From an uncultured Marinifilum sp. (GTDB lineage: Bacteria; Bacteroidota; Bacteroidia; Bacteroidales; Marinifilaceae), in assembly GCF_963677195.1 (NCBI RefSeq), contig NZ_OY781918.1, forward strand, positions 1,290,923-1,354,922: DNA of 64,000 nucleotides. The letters are read 5' to 3'. Made by a program: the position numbers and the translations under genes. Position 1 is the stretch's first letter; each line of letters opens with the position of its first letter. This document shows positions 53,254 through 62,576 of the stretch, piece after piece. The notes below the pieces were generated by a model. That model saw only the letters and a list, made by a program, of their open reading frames with translations, searched no databases and was not told the DNA's origin.

Positions 53254-53556
53254 TTAAACTTCCTGTAAAAGGGAAGAGAAACTAATTACCTGATTTTGGA
53301 ATCTGGCATTAAAAACAGCTTTTACTCTGGGTTCAAAACTGCTTAAATATTTTTCCAGCTGCTCTTTATTTTTAAAAAACAGCTGATTCGAATAGGTTAA
53401 TCCTTCGTCGTCTTTTTCTACCATAACCTTACAGAAATAATTATTACTAAAAGTACTTGTTTCCTTTAACAAGGGAATAAACTTCGTTTTCATCCATTCT
53501 GTAAAAACAGTCTCTAATTCTTTATCGAACAAATAACTTGTATTGTAAATTAGCAT
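53254..53556 (-). CDS. DUF4286-family protein
   Basis: 100 residues, soluble, of the alpha/beta barrel (ABM-like) small-protein type known as DUF4286 in Bacteroidota (MLIYNTSYLFDKE; FEPRVKAVFNARFQNQVIS). Function is unknown. It is followed by an EamA gene 10 bp away, so it is in the same operon as ruvC. Confidence 0.85.
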   Translation of the reverse strand: MLIYNTSYLFDKELETVFTEWMKTKFIPLLKETSTFSNNYFCKVMVEKDDEGLTYSNQLFFKNKEQLEKYLSSFEPRVKAVFNARFQNQVISFSSLLQEV

Positions 53557-53614
53557 AGCTATAATTTTAAATTTTTCGCAAAGATATTTAAAAATAAATA
53601 CCAGTAAGGCAATC

Positions 53615-55453
53615 TTATTGTTTTCGTAATTTGTTCAGGCGTTGTCTTGCTTTAACAGAAAATATACTATCCGGATAATCAGTAATAATTTTTTTAAAGC
53701 ATTCCATTGCCAAAGAATAGTTTTTTTGTTCCTCGTATATAATTCCTTTTTTTAGGAGAGCTTTATCGGCAAGTAAGCTGTCGGAATAATCACTTATTAT
53801 TATTTCAAGCTTTTCAAGTGCCTTCTCGCTTTCGCCTTGTTTATAATAAATTTCATATATCTTGAAATATACTTCATCAATTAAAGAATGAGAAGGATGA
53901 TTTCTAAGTAAATTATCTAATTTGTTTAAGGCTTCAGTTTCTTTTTTCTGGTAGATAAGAAATTCGGCTTCGGCATATTTTTTCATAGCTGTATAGCTAG
54001 TATCCAGCGTTGTATTGTCGCTTATTAATTGCGAAAGTGCTATGGCATCGTTGGCAATTAGTTTCGATGTACTGCCCTTTAATGCATCAAGCTGTGCTTT
54101 TGCCCATTTTAGTTCTCCCATATAGTATGAAACACGTGCTTTTTTAAATTTCGCTTCATAACCAATAGGATTATTTTTATTGGCTTTTTCAATTTGAGAA
54201 TAGAGTAGAACGGCATCCCATTTTTCGTTAGCAAATAATTTTATATCTGCTAATTCCATTTTTATTTTCGAAATTTGCTGCTGATGTATTCCTTTTTGTT
54301 TTAAAATTTCTTCGAGAATTTCAATTGCTTCGCCTGATTTGTTTAAAAACATTGCTAAAATATGCGCATGGCGTATAATGGCGGCACTCAAAAGCGATTT
54401 TTGCTGTTCTTCTTGTAAAAATACGCTGTAATTATTCGATAATTCTTGCCATTTTTCTTTCGTAGTAGTTTTCTTTTCGTGCAATTGTAGATATTGCGTT
54501 TCCAATATTTCTATTCGAGCTTTTAGGTGATTACTGCATTCTGGTCCTTTTTTTAGTACCAGCTCAAAACTGTTTATTGCTGTTTCGTAATCTTTATTGC
54601 TTCGCGCCGATACAGCAAGTCCCATTAAACGATAACCATCTTCTTTCTTTAATAAATCGATAGATTGGGCTTGTACTAAAGCCATTCGAAATTGTTTTTT
54701 CTGCATAAAATACCACTGCAGCAATTCTTTAAAGGCAATATTTCCTGTTTCCTTTTGACTTATGCTTAAAAGCTGATTTTTTAAAATAGGATCGAGACTT
54801 GAGTCAATATCCTGCAAAAGGGCCGATTGTAATCTGTTTTGAACCGAATTTACCAGACTTTGATCTATGGAAATTGCCAGAAGATATTCACTTACCATTT
54901 TCTCAAAATCTCGCTGATACAGATAAATATTGGCCATTTCGATATGATACAGATCGTTCTGATTCAGAAGTTTCCGGCCTTGTAAATAGGTTTTTATGGC
55001 CAAGTTGTATTCTCTTTTTGTGATAAAAGCATTGGCAATGCTGGAAATGTCACTTTTTACAGGCTTTATTTTTTCAAGTACTTTATTGTACTGATTAATA
55101 GATTTTTCTTCTTGTTGCGATTTTTTGTATACATAGCCTAGCGAAATCATGAAAATTTTATCATCCGGATTTCTTTTAATCTGCTTTTTCACATAGCTCT
55201 CAGCATCTTTAAATTCTTCTAACTGAATAAGGCAATCGATATAATAGTTGAAATATGTTTTCGATTTTGTAGCATCATATAAATTATAGAAAAGAGAAGA
55301 TGCGGGTTTATATTCCTTATCTCTAAAATACTTAAATGCCAACTGACTTGCCGACTGAATATTATGCTGACCAAATGTGGGCTCAATTCCTACGACCAGA
55401 AAGAATAAGAATATGCCTGTCAAAAATTTTCTCAAAACTATTAATTTAAACAA
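53615..55453 (-). CDS. Exported tetratricopeptide-repeat protein
   Basis: 612 residues. A signal peptide (about 1-28, ending IEPTFGQ) precedes many TPR-like helix pairs (for example 64-130, 145-205, 275-320) and a C-terminal set resembling the outer-membrane assembly type of TPR (EKALEKLEIIISDYSDSLLADKALLKKG, 540-600). Such proteins scaffold envelope complexes; the partner is unknown. It converges on nothing closely and lies upstream of DUF4286 by 58 bp on the same strand. Confidence 0.85.
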   Translation of the reverse strand: MFKLIVLRKFLTGIFLFFLVVGIEPTFGQHNIQSASQLAFKYFRDKEYKPASSLFYNLYDATKSKTYFNYYIDCLIQLEEFKDAESYVKKQIKRNPDDKIFMISLGYVYKKSQQEEKSINQYNKVLEKIKPVKSDISSIANAFITKREYNLAIKTYLQGRKLLNQNDLYHIEMANIYLYQRDFEKMVSEYLLAISIDQSLVNSVQNRLQSALLQDIDSSLDPILKNQLLSISQKETGNIAFKELLQWYFMQKKQFRMALVQAQSIDLLKKEDGYRLMGLAVSARSNKDYETAINSFELVLKKGPECSNHLKARIEILETQYLQLHEKKTTTKEKWQELSNNYSVFLQEEQQKSLLSAAIIRHAHILAMFLNKSGEAIEILEEILKQKGIHQQQISKIKMELADIKLFANEKWDAVLLYSQIEKANKNNPIGYEAKFKKARVSYYMGELKWAKAQLDALKGSTSKLIANDAIALSQLISDNTTLDTSYTAMKKYAEAEFLIYQKKETEALNKLDNLLRNHPSHSLIDEVYFKIYEIYYKQGESEKALEKLEIIISDYSDSLLADKALLKKGIIYEEQKNYSLAMECFKKIITDYPDSIFSVKARQRLNKLRKQ

Positions 55454-55534
55454 GTTAAAATTACATATTGAGCAACGCTCGAAAACTGCTAAAAATATCT
55501 GTTAGCTTTTTATTGCTAGCATAAAAATAAAAAA

Positions 55535-55560
55535 AAGCCCGGCTTCTTATGCCCGGGCTT
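55535..55560 (-). terminator. Terminator after serS
   Basis: AAGCCCGG and CCGGGCTT around a 10-nt loop; T run on the minus strand. Confidence 0.85.
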
Positions 55561-55607
55561 CCATAAATATTTCGATAACAGATATTTTTATTATAAATCT
55601 GCTTTTT

Positions 55608-56882
55608 TTAGTTGATAATATCAAAACCAGTGTAAGGAACTAATGCTTTCGGAATTTTAATTCCCTCGGGAGTTTGATTATTCTCGAGTAAAGCAGCAAC
55701 AATTCTTGGTAAAGCCAAAGCACTACCATTTAAAGTGTGTGCCAATTGTGGTTTTTTCATGTCTTTGCCTTTAAATCTTAATTTTAAGCGGTTTGCCTGA
55801 TACGATTCAAAGTTAGAAACTGAACTTACCTCCAGCCATTTGTCTTGGGCAGCCGAAAATACCTCAAAATCGAAAGTTAAAGCTGCTGTAAAACTAGTAT
55901 CTCCACCACAAAGACGTAGTAGTCGGTATGGCAATTCTAATTTTTGAATAATGCCTTCAACATGTTTAACCATAAGCTCTAAAGCTTCGTATGATTTATC
56001 AGGATGCTGTAATTGTACAATCTCCACTTTATCGAATTGATGCAAGCGATTTAATCCACGTACATCTTTTCCATACGAACCAGCTTCTCTTCTAAAACAA
56101 GCTGAATATGCTGTGTTTTTAACCGGAAAATCTTCTTCCTTTAAAATTACGTCGCGATAAATATTGGTAACTGGAACTTCGGCAGTAGGAATCAAATATA
56201 AATTATCTTCTGTTACATGATACATTTGACCTTCCTTATCAGGAAGCTGACCTGTTCCGTAACCCGAATCTTCGTTCACTACCAAAGGAGGAATTACTTC
56301 TTCGTATCCAGCTTTGCGGTTCTCATCTAAAAAGAAATTTATTAAAGCTCTTTGAAGAATTGCACCTTTGCCACGATATAATGGGAAACCTGCACCAGTT
56401 ATTTTATTTCCTAATTCAAAATCTATAATGTTGTATTTTTTTGCTAATTCCCAATGTGGAATAGCATCAGGAGATAATTGAGGAGCTTCCCCAATTGTTT
56501 TTTCTACAACATTGTCTTCTTCACCTTTACCCGCAGGAACCGAGGCATGAGGAATATTTGGTATTTGCAGTAATAAATCATTTAATTCTGCAAGTATTGA
56601 ATTTTGACTTGTACTAAGTTCGGAAATTGAATTTTTTAGTTCACTGGTTTTAGCTTTTGCAGCATTTGCTTCTTCAGCTTTACCATTTTTAAAAAGCATA
56701 CCAATTTCTTTCGACAAGCTATTCATTTCAGCCTGAGCTGTATCCTGTTCTGCTTGAGTTGCTTTTCTTTTCTCATCTAATTTTACGATTTTACCAATAA
56801 TTTCGGTAGCATCGAAATTTTTAATCTGTAAAGCCTTTATGGCTTCTTCCTGGTTTTCCTGTAAGTATTTAAGGCCTAGCAT
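55608..56882 (-). CDS. serS: Seryl-tRNA synthetase
   Basis: 424 residues: N-terminal coiled-coil tRNA-binding arm (about 25-105) and the class II catalytic core with motif 2 (AYSACFRREAGSYGKDVRGL) and motif 3 (NGSALALPRIVAALLENNQ). It charges tRNA-Ser and tRNA-Sec with serine. Normal length; expressed as a single gene. Confidence 0.97.
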   Translation of the reverse strand: MLGLKYLQENQEEAIKALQIKNFDATEIIGKIVKLDEKRKATQAEQDTAQAEMNSLSKEIGMLFKNGKAEEANAAKAKTSELKNSISELSTSQNSILAELNDLLLQIPNIPHASVPAGKGEEDNVVEKTIGEAPQLSPDAIPHWELAKKYNIIDFELGNKITGAGFPLYRGKGAILQRALINFFLDENRKAGYEEVIPPLVVNEDSGYGTGQLPDKEGQMYHVTEDNLYLIPTAEVPVTNIYRDVILKEEDFPVKNTAYSACFRREAGSYGKDVRGLNRLHQFDKVEIVQLQHPDKSYEALELMVKHVEGIIQKLELPYRLLRLCGGDTSFTAALTFDFEVFSAAQDKWLEVSSVSNFESYQANRLKLRFKGKDMKKPQLAHTLNGSALALPRIVAALLENNQTPEGIKIPKALVPYTGFDIIN

Positions 56883-56937
56883 CTTTTTTCTTTTGTTGAT
56901 GATTATTCCCGATTTCTATAAAGTGTAAAAATAAAAA

Positions 56938-56974
56938 AATCTCCTGTCTTTACACGATGATAAAGCAGGAGATT
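56938..56974 (-). terminator. Terminator after rpmA
   Basis: AATCTCCTG and CAGGAGATT form the stem; T run on the minus strand. Confidence 0.85.
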
Positions 56975-56997
56975 CAAATATTTTAATGCTGAATTAA

Positions 56998-57258
56998 TTA
57001 CTCAGCAATAGGTTCAATAGAAACGTATGATTTGTTGTCTCTTTTCTTTGTAAAAACAACAGTTCCGTCAACAAGAGCAAATAAAGTGTGATCTTTACCA
57101 CAACCTACATTCTCACCTGGATTATGCTTAGTACCTCTTTGACGTACAAGAATATTTCCAGCTTTCGCTGCTTGTCCACCGTAAATTTTAACTCCTAATC
57201 GTTTACTTTCCGATTCTCTACCGTTCTTCGAACTACCGACTCCTTTTTTGTGTGCCAT
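56998..57258 (-). CDS. rpmA: Ribosomal protein bL27
   Basis: 86 residues with the bL27 N-terminus [20 protein letters not shown] and [20 protein letters not shown], which reaches the peptidyl-transferase centre. No cleavable N-terminal extension of the Firmicutes type is present. It is second in the rplU-rpmA operon, 20 bp after rplU. Confidence 0.98.
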   Translation of the reverse strand: MAHKKGVGSSKNGRESESKRLGVKIYGGQAAKAGNILVRQRGTKHNPGENVGCGKDHTLFALVDGTVVFTKKRDNKSYVSIEPIAE

Positions 57259-57278
57259 TTTCTAAATATTTTTAAGGA

Positions 57279-57599
57279 TTAAGCAACAATTTCTTCAATT
57301 TGAATTTGTGATAGGTACTGACGGTGTCCGTTCAGTTTTTTGTATCCTTTTCTTCTTTTCTTTTTGAATACCTTTACCTTGTCACCTTTCATGTGTGATA
57401 ATACTTTCGCTGTAACTTTAGCGCCTTCAATAGCAGGAGCACCAACTACAACTTCACCAGCATTGTCAACTAAAAGAACTTTTGCGAACTCAACTTGTCC
57501 ACCTTCTTCAGTTTCCAATCTGTGAACGAAAATCTTCTGGTCTTTTTCAACTTTGAATTGTTGACCCGCGATTTCTACAATTGCGTACATTTTTTCCAA
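57279..57599 (-). CDS. rplU: Ribosomal protein bL21
   Basis: 106 residues with the bL21 signature [20 protein letters not shown] and [20 protein letters not shown]. It binds 23S rRNA in the large subunit. The ATG at 57593 (MYAIVE) is a likely alternative to the MEK start at 57599. It is preceded by a good promoter and a structured leader, and by operon with rpmA. Confidence 0.97.
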   Translation of the reverse strand: MEKMYAIVEIAGQQFKVEKDQKIFVHRLETEEGGQVEFAKVLLVDNAGEVVVGAPAIEGAKVTAKVLSHMKGDKVKVFKKKRRKGYKKLNGHRQYLSQIQIEEIVA

Positions 57600-57611
57600 A
57601 TTTTACGGTTT

Positions 57612-57664
57612 GTTCCAGGGGGTGGGTTGCTTAATTATTAAGCGATTCCTCTTGGTGAACCCCC
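57612..57664 (-). promoter_or_regulatory. Structured leader of rplU-rpmA, candidate ribosomal-protein autoregulatory RNA
   Basis: The transcript has an outer stem (forward 57612-57617 with 57652-57660), an inner perfect hairpin GCTTAA TTA TTAAGC (57629-57643) and complementary G5/C5 runs (57618-57622, 57660-57664). It lies between the promoter and rplU. Confidence 0.5.
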
Positions 57665-57688
57665 GAAGAAATTTTATTTTTCGGACTG

Positions 57689-57719
57689 CAAAAATAGGAA
57701 AGATTGTTTGATAAACAAA
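57689..57719 (-). promoter_or_regulatory. Promoter of rplU-rpmA
   Basis: On the minus strand TTTG (57719-57716), exactly 19 bp, then TATTTTTG (57696-57689): a perfect Bacteroidota sigma-ABfr consensus. The start would be near 57683, giving a leader of about 85 nt. Confidence 0.85.
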
Positions 57720-58064
57720 GTTTTATACATGTAAATAGTATTTTTTTATAGGATTTTTACATTTTTATAAAACGAAAATCAAATTTACTTCATTTTAAAG
57801 TAAATACACAAACTTTACTGTAATAGGTTTGGATTATTTTGCCTTAAATATGTATCTTCATATAATTATAGTTCCTGTACTTTTTTATTAATATATTTAA
57901 TTAAAAGACTATAAATTAAACTTGATTTGGCAGATTTAGGCCAATCTAATTGTAATGTTTACCTCTATTTAAGTAAATAAGATTTACTTGGTAGTGTATA
58001 TTGTTAAAAAGCTTCGAAACAATTATTATATTTGCTTTACTAATTCGAAAAATAGATAAAATTT
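57720..58064 (+). promoter_or_regulatory. Divergent intergenic region with candidate promoter for the nuclease-family gene
   Basis: No gene. TATATTTG at 58027-58034 fits the -7 consensus, about 38 bp before the ATG at 58065; the nearest TTG is 23 bp upstream, so the -33 element is weak. Confidence 0.45.
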
Positions 58065-58667
58065 ATGGGTAAGATAAAGCTAAACGTTTTAGGATTGTCA
58101 TACAGTCAGACTCAAACAGGTGCTTATGCTCTTGTATTGTCCGAAGAAGATGGTGATCGACGTATTCCCATTATTATAGGAGGTGTAGAGGCACAATCAA
58201 TAGCAATTCAATTGGAGGAGTTAGATCCTCCTCGTCCCTTAACTCATGATTTATTTAAAAGTTTTGCCGAGGCATTTGCTGTAAATGTTGTTGAGGTAAA
58301 CATTTATAAATTAGAAGAAGGTATTTTTTATGCTGAATTAATTTGCGAAAAAGGATCTACCAGAATTCGTATCGATTCAAGAACCTCCGATGCTGTGGCA
58401 ATAGCTCTTCGTTTTAATTGCCCAATATTTACAACCAACGAAATAATCGAAAAAGCAGGAATTGTTTTGAGTATAGAAGGGGAAGCACAAGAGCCTGGAA
58501 TTACAGCTACCATGTCTGATGTTGAACCTGAAGATAAATCTGAAAGTGGCGAATTTAGCACATATACTGTTAGTCAGTTGAAAGAAATGCTGAACGAAAC
58601 AATTAGTAACGAAGATTATGAAAAAGCATCCTTAATAAGAGACGAGCTTGATAAAAGAGAAAAATAG
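58065..58667 (+). CDS. Bifunctional-nuclease (DUF151)-family protein with UvrB/C motif
   Basis: 200 residues. The DUF151 domain (about 1-135) shows GGVEAQSIAIQLEELDPPRP and SRTSDAVAIALRFNCPIF; the C-terminal about 40 residues form a UvrB/UvrC-interaction motif (LKEMLNETISNEDYEKASLI). Family members include plant and bacterial bifunctional nucleases and proteins linked to redox stress. A terminator shared with the next, convergent gene follows. Confidence 0.9.
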   Translation: MGKIKLNVLGLSYSQTQTGAYALVLSEEDGDRRIPIIIGGVEAQSIAIQLEELDPPRPLTHDLFKSFAEAFAVNVVEVNIYKLEEGIFYAELICEKGSTRIRIDSRTSDAVAIALRFNCPIFTTNEIIEKAGIVLSIEGEAQEPGITATMSDVEPEDKSESGEFSTYTVSQLKEMLNETISNEDYEKASLIRDELDKREK

Positions 58668-58695
58668 AATTTATTATATACTATCACATAAAAGA

Positions 58696-58717
58696 AAAGC
58701 AGGCTAAAGCCTGCTTT
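58696..58717. terminator. Bidirectional terminator
   Basis: AAAGCAGGC TAAA GCCTGCTTT, nine-bp perfect stem with A and T flanks. Confidence 0.88.
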
Positions 58718-58727
58718 CTTGTTTATA

Positions 58728-59984
58728 TTAATGAGCTATATTTTCAACTTGTTTTGGGTCGTGTTTGTGTTTAAATAGTATGGCAAATAAAATAGCAATT
58801 ACCAATGAGTAAATTGCAAATGTATTCCAGATATCCATCCAAATAAAATCACCATTATTGTTGGTAAAGAATTCACCAATAATAATTCCACTTACCCATG
58901 ACCCTACTATGGCACCAAAACCGTTGGTCATCATCATAAATAATCCTTGTGCACTCGATCTGATATTTGAATCGCATTGAGTTTCTACAAAAAGAGAACC
59001 AGATATGTTAAAGAAATCAAAAGCCATTCCGTAGATAATACAAGATAATATGATCATCCAAAGTCCGCCTGCAGGATCGCCAAAAGCAAATAATCCAAAT
59101 CGAAGAACCCAGGCAATCATACTTATTAGCATTACCTTTTTAATACCAAATTTCTTAAGGAAAAATGGAATTGCAAGAATGAAAAGAGTCTCCGATATCT
59201 GAGAAATCGACATGATAATAGTCGAGTATTTTATAACAAAAGAATCGGCATATTCAGGAATTTTTTCAAATTCAGAAAGAAACCTGTCTCCGTACATATT
59301 GGTTAGCTGTAATGCTGCCCCTAATAACATGGAAAAAATAAAGAACAATGCCATTTTGTAGTTCTTAAACAGCTTAAAAGCATTTAATCCTAAAACCTCA
59401 ACTAGAGGAGCTCCTTTGCTACCTTTGTTCTGGGGTTTACATTGTGGCATAGTAAACGAATAAATAGCCAATAAAAAAGATGCAACTGCACCAATGTAAA
59501 ACTGATTGGCAGTAGCTTTTGATCCGCTTAAATTGGTAATCCACATGGCAGCAATAAAACCAATTGTTCCCCAAACACGAATTGGAGGGAAAACTTTAAT
59601 TACATCGTAATTGTTGTTTTTAAGTACCGTGTAAGAGATAGAATTCATTAGAGCTATGGTAGGCATATAGCAAATCATAGCTAATAAAATTACAGTAATA
59701 AATATTGCAGGAGTCTCTACCTGTGGCAAATAAAATAAGGCAGCACCGCCAAATAAATGAAGAATACCATATAGTCTTTCGGCATTAATCCATCTGTCGG
59801 CAATAATTCCCGTAAGGGTAGGCATAAACAGAGATGCAATTCCCATGGTAGAGAATACTGCTCCAAATTCCTGAGGCGACCAGCCTTTGTTTCCAAACCA
59901 ATAGTTCGCAATTGTAATTAACCAAGCTCCCCAGATAAAAAACTGAAGGAAGTTTAATAGTGTCAATCGACCTTTAATTCCCAT
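58728..59984 (-). CDS. Nucleoside:H+ symporter (NupG/MFS)
   Basis: 418 residues with 12 membrane helices. The N-terminus LNFLQFFIWGAWLITIANYW and IIADRWINAERLYGILH are typical of the nucleoside:H+ symporter branch of the major facilitator superfamily. It imports nucleosides across the inner membrane. The next genes encode a nucleoside-recognition protein, thymidylate synthase and DHFR, so this is a nucleotide-related neighbourhood. Confidence 0.9.
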   Translation of the reverse strand: MGIKGRLTLLNFLQFFIWGAWLITIANYWFGNKGWSPQEFGAVFSTMGIASLFMPTLTGIIADRWINAERLYGILHLFGGAALFYLPQVETPAIFITVILLAMICYMPTIALMNSISYTVLKNNNYDVIKVFPPIRVWGTIGFIAAMWITNLSGSKATANQFYIGAVASFLLAIYSFTMPQCKPQNKGSKGAPLVEVLGLNAFKLFKNYKMALFFIFSMLLGAALQLTNMYGDRFLSEFEKIPEYADSFVIKYSTIIMSISQISETLFILAIPFFLKKFGIKKVMLISMIAWVLRFGLFAFGDPAGGLWMIILSCIIYGMAFDFFNISGSLFVETQCDSNIRSSAQGLFMMMTNGFGAIVGSWVSGIIIGEFFTNNNGDFIWMDIWNTFAIYSLVIAILFAILFKHKHDPKQVENIAH

Positions 59985-60233
59985 AATTTATTGTTTAAAA
60001 TAAGATTAGTAATTGCTAAAATGGTTTGCTTGTTCTAGTAGTGGTATTTTAAAATTCAATTAATTGTAATGATATGAATTTTGAACGTTTCAAATCTAAC
60101 AAAAAAAGCTTAAATCATGAAGTTTTGATGCTAAGGATACTAAAAGTAAGATAATTGATTTTTTAGAAGTTTATATTCTCTATTATTTCTCAATAAAAAA
60201 TTGGTAGTTTTGTTCTTTATAAATCAAGAAAGA

Positions 60234-61184
60234 ATGAGTGTAAACCATAGCTGTTCATCAAATTTGTCGGGAAAGGATAAATTGCGCCAAGCTGTAAAAT
60301 TAGCTTTGCCAAAGGCTTTTGCAACTACAAAGTGGTTGTTAAGTATTATGCTTCCGGTTTCGTTTGGAGTTATGATATTAAATTATACAGGGGTGCTTTC
60401 ACTTATTTCATCGTATTTAGCTCCTGCATTCGAGTTAATAGGTTTACCTGGGGAATCGGCTTTTGTTTTGCTTACCAGTATTTTCACAAATATTTATACT
60501 GCCATTGCTGTTATTACAAGTTTAGGATTAGAAGGTAGAGTACTTACAATTCTTGCGGTAATGTGTTTGGTTGCGCATGGTTTTGTAATAGAAACTGCTG
60601 TACTTAAAAAAACAGGATCGTCGGTTGTGAGAATGGTTTTGCTTCGTTTATTGGGAAGCTTTGCAATGGGAGCGATTTTAAATATCCTTTTACCTGCCGA
60701 TACAAGTGTTACAATAAGTGCAGTAAGTGTAACATCCGAATCGTTTTATGTAATGTTTATAGCTTGGTTGCAGTCTTCGCTAGTGCTTGTTATTAAGCTT
60801 ATTGTATTAATTGCTTTATTAATGATATTTCAAAAAATATTAGAGCTTTTTGGTATCATTAACTGGATATCTAAAATTTTAAAGCCTTTGCAAGTTGTAA
60901 TGGGCTTGCCCGAATCTACCTCGTTTTCCTGGATTGTTGCTAATACTTTAGGCTTGGCCTATGGTTCTGCAATTATTATGGAACAAGTGGAAGAGGGTAA
61001 AATGACAAGCGAAGATGCAGATTTATTGAATCATCATATTGCAGTTTCGCATTCGCAATTGGAGGATCCTTTGCTATTTGCAGCTATTGGAGTTCCTCTT
61101 GGATGGATGATTATTCCCCGCTTATTATTAGGGATAATAGTAGTGTGGTTGTGTAGGTTCGAAAGAATTTTACGATTTTCCTAA
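60234..61184 (+). CDS. Nucleoside-recognition (Gate) domain membrane protein
   Basis: 316 residues from the ATG at 60234, which has an AAGAAAG ribosome-binding site; a TTG at 60201 is unlikely. About eight helices in two Gate repeats (SYLAPAFELIGLPGESAFVL and KILKPLQVVMGLPESTSFSW), each with the conserved GLPxE turn. The family is related to spore-maturation and nucleoside transporters; function is not firmly known. It starts a run of plus-strand genes toward thyA. Confidence 0.85.
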   Translation: MSVNHSCSSNLSGKDKLRQAVKLALPKAFATTKWLLSIMLPVSFGVMILNYTGVLSLISSYLAPAFELIGLPGESAFVLLTSIFTNIYTAIAVITSLGLEGRVLTILAVMCLVAHGFVIETAVLKKTGSSVVRMVLLRLLGSFAMGAILNILLPADTSVTISAVSVTSESFYVMFIAWLQSSLVLVIKLIVLIALLMIFQKILELFGIINWISKILKPLQVVMGLPESTSFSWIVANTLGLAYGSAIIMEQVEEGKMTSEDADLLNHHIAVSHSQLEDPLLFAAIGVPLGWMIIPRLLLGIIVVWLCRFERILRFS

Positions 61185-61262
61185 TTTTTAATATTATCAT
61201 AATTGAGATACTATATTTTAAATTGCTGTATCTTTAAAAATTAAAATTACAAGACATTAATT

Positions 61263-62057
61263 ATGCAACAATATCTTCAACTACTGGAAAGAGTTCTCGA
61301 GGAGGGAAATAAAAAAGGAGACCGAACAGGAACAGGAACAATTAGCGTGTTTGGGCATCAAATGCGATTTGATTTGTCGAAAGGATTTCCTGCTCTTACC
61401 ACTAAAAAATTACATTTAAAATCGATTATTCATGAATTGCTTTGGTTTTTGAATGGCGATACAAATGTAAAATATTTACAGGATAATGGAGTTCGTATTT
61501 GGAATGAATGGGCCGATGAGCAAGGTGATTTGGGACATGTTTATGGTTATCAATGGAGGTCTTGGCCAAAACCCAATGGTGAATCATTAGATCAGATTAC
61601 TCAGGTAGTAAACGATATTAAAAACAATCCGAATTCACGACGCTTAATTGTGAGTGCCTGGAATGCTGGCGATATCGAAAATATGGCTTTACCTCCATGT
61701 CATGCTTTGTTTCAATTCTATGTTGCCAATGGTAAATTGTCTTGTCAGTTGTATCAACGTAGTGCCGATATCTTTTTGGGTGTGCCTTTTAATATTGCAT
61801 CTTATGCCTTACTAACAATGATGATGGCACAGGTTTGCGGATTACAAGCAGGTGACTTTGTGCATACTTTAGGCGATGCGCATATCTACAATAACCATCT
61901 CGATCAGGTGAAACTACAATTATCGAGAGAAGCCAGAGACTTGCCCGTAATGAAAATAAATCCTGATGTAAAAAGTATTTTTGATTTTAAGTTTGAGGAT
62001 TTTTCTCTGGAAAGTTACGATCCACATCCACATATTAAAGGTGCAATATCTATTTAA
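61263..62057 (+). CDS. thyA: Thymidylate synthase
   Basis: 264 residues, the E. coli ThyA length. The catalytic Cys is in [12 protein letters not shown], with [17 protein letters not shown] and DAHIYNNH binding dUMP. It methylates dUMP to dTMP with methylene-tetrahydrofolate, forming dihydrofolate, which the adjacent folA product reduces. The folA gene follows after 32 bp, so the two are cotranscribed. Confidence 0.98.
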   Translation: MQQYLQLLERVLEEGNKKGDRTGTGTISVFGHQMRFDLSKGFPALTTKKLHLKSIIHELLWFLNGDTNVKYLQDNGVRIWNEWADEQGDLGHVYGYQWRSWPKPNGESLDQITQVVNDIKNNPNSRRLIVSAWNAGDIENMALPPCHALFQFYVANGKLSCQLYQRSADIFLGVPFNIASYALLTMMMAQVCGLQAGDFVHTLGDAHIYNNHLDQVKLQLSREARDLPVMKINPDVKSIFDFKFEDFSLESYDPHPHIKGAISI

Positions 62058-62089
62058 ATTATCAATTGGTAATTATAAATTTTAAAATT

Positions 62090-62575
62090 ATGAAACTATC
62101 AATAATAGTGGCTGCATCCCGTAATAATGTTATTGGGAAGGATAACCAGCTTATTTGGCATTTACCGGCCGATTTAAAAAGATTTAAAGCTCTTACCACC
62201 GGGCATACGATAATAATGGGGCGAAAAACATTCGATTCCATAGGTAAACCTCTGCCCAATCGTACCTCTGTTATTATTACCCGTCAGCCAGATTATAAGC
62301 AGGAGGGATGTGTTGTTGTACATTCTTTCGAAGAAGCTCTCGATTTTGTTAAGGATCAGGATAAGGCTTTTGTAATAGGTGGAGGAGCCATTTATCAGGA
62401 AGCAATAAGTAAAGCTGATGAATTGTATTTAACTTTGGTGCATCACGAATTCGATGGCGATACTTATTTCCCTAAAATTAAAGGAGAAGAATGGGAATCG
62501 GTTGCCCGAAAAGATTGTTTACCAGATGAGAAAAATAAATATCCTTATTCGTTTATTGATTACAAAAGGAAATAG
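62090..62575 (+). CDS. folA: Dihydrofolate reductase
   Basis: 161 residues from the ATG at 62090; the upstream TTG at 62066 is rejected because homologues begin MKLSIIVAAS. Substrate and NADPH sites are complete: NNVIGKDNQLIWHLPADLKR, TIIMGRKTFDSIG and AFVIGGGAIYQEA. It regenerates tetrahydrofolate after ThyA. The downstream lipoprotein starts 1 bp after its stop. Confidence 0.97.
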   Translation: MKLSIIVAASRNNVIGKDNQLIWHLPADLKRFKALTTGHTIIMGRKTFDSIGKPLPNRTSVIITRQPDYKQEGCVVVHSFEEALDFVKDQDKAFVIGGGAIYQEAISKADELYLTLVHHEFDGDTYFPKIKGEEWESVARKDCLPDEKNKYPYSFIDYKRK

Positions 62576-62576
62576 A

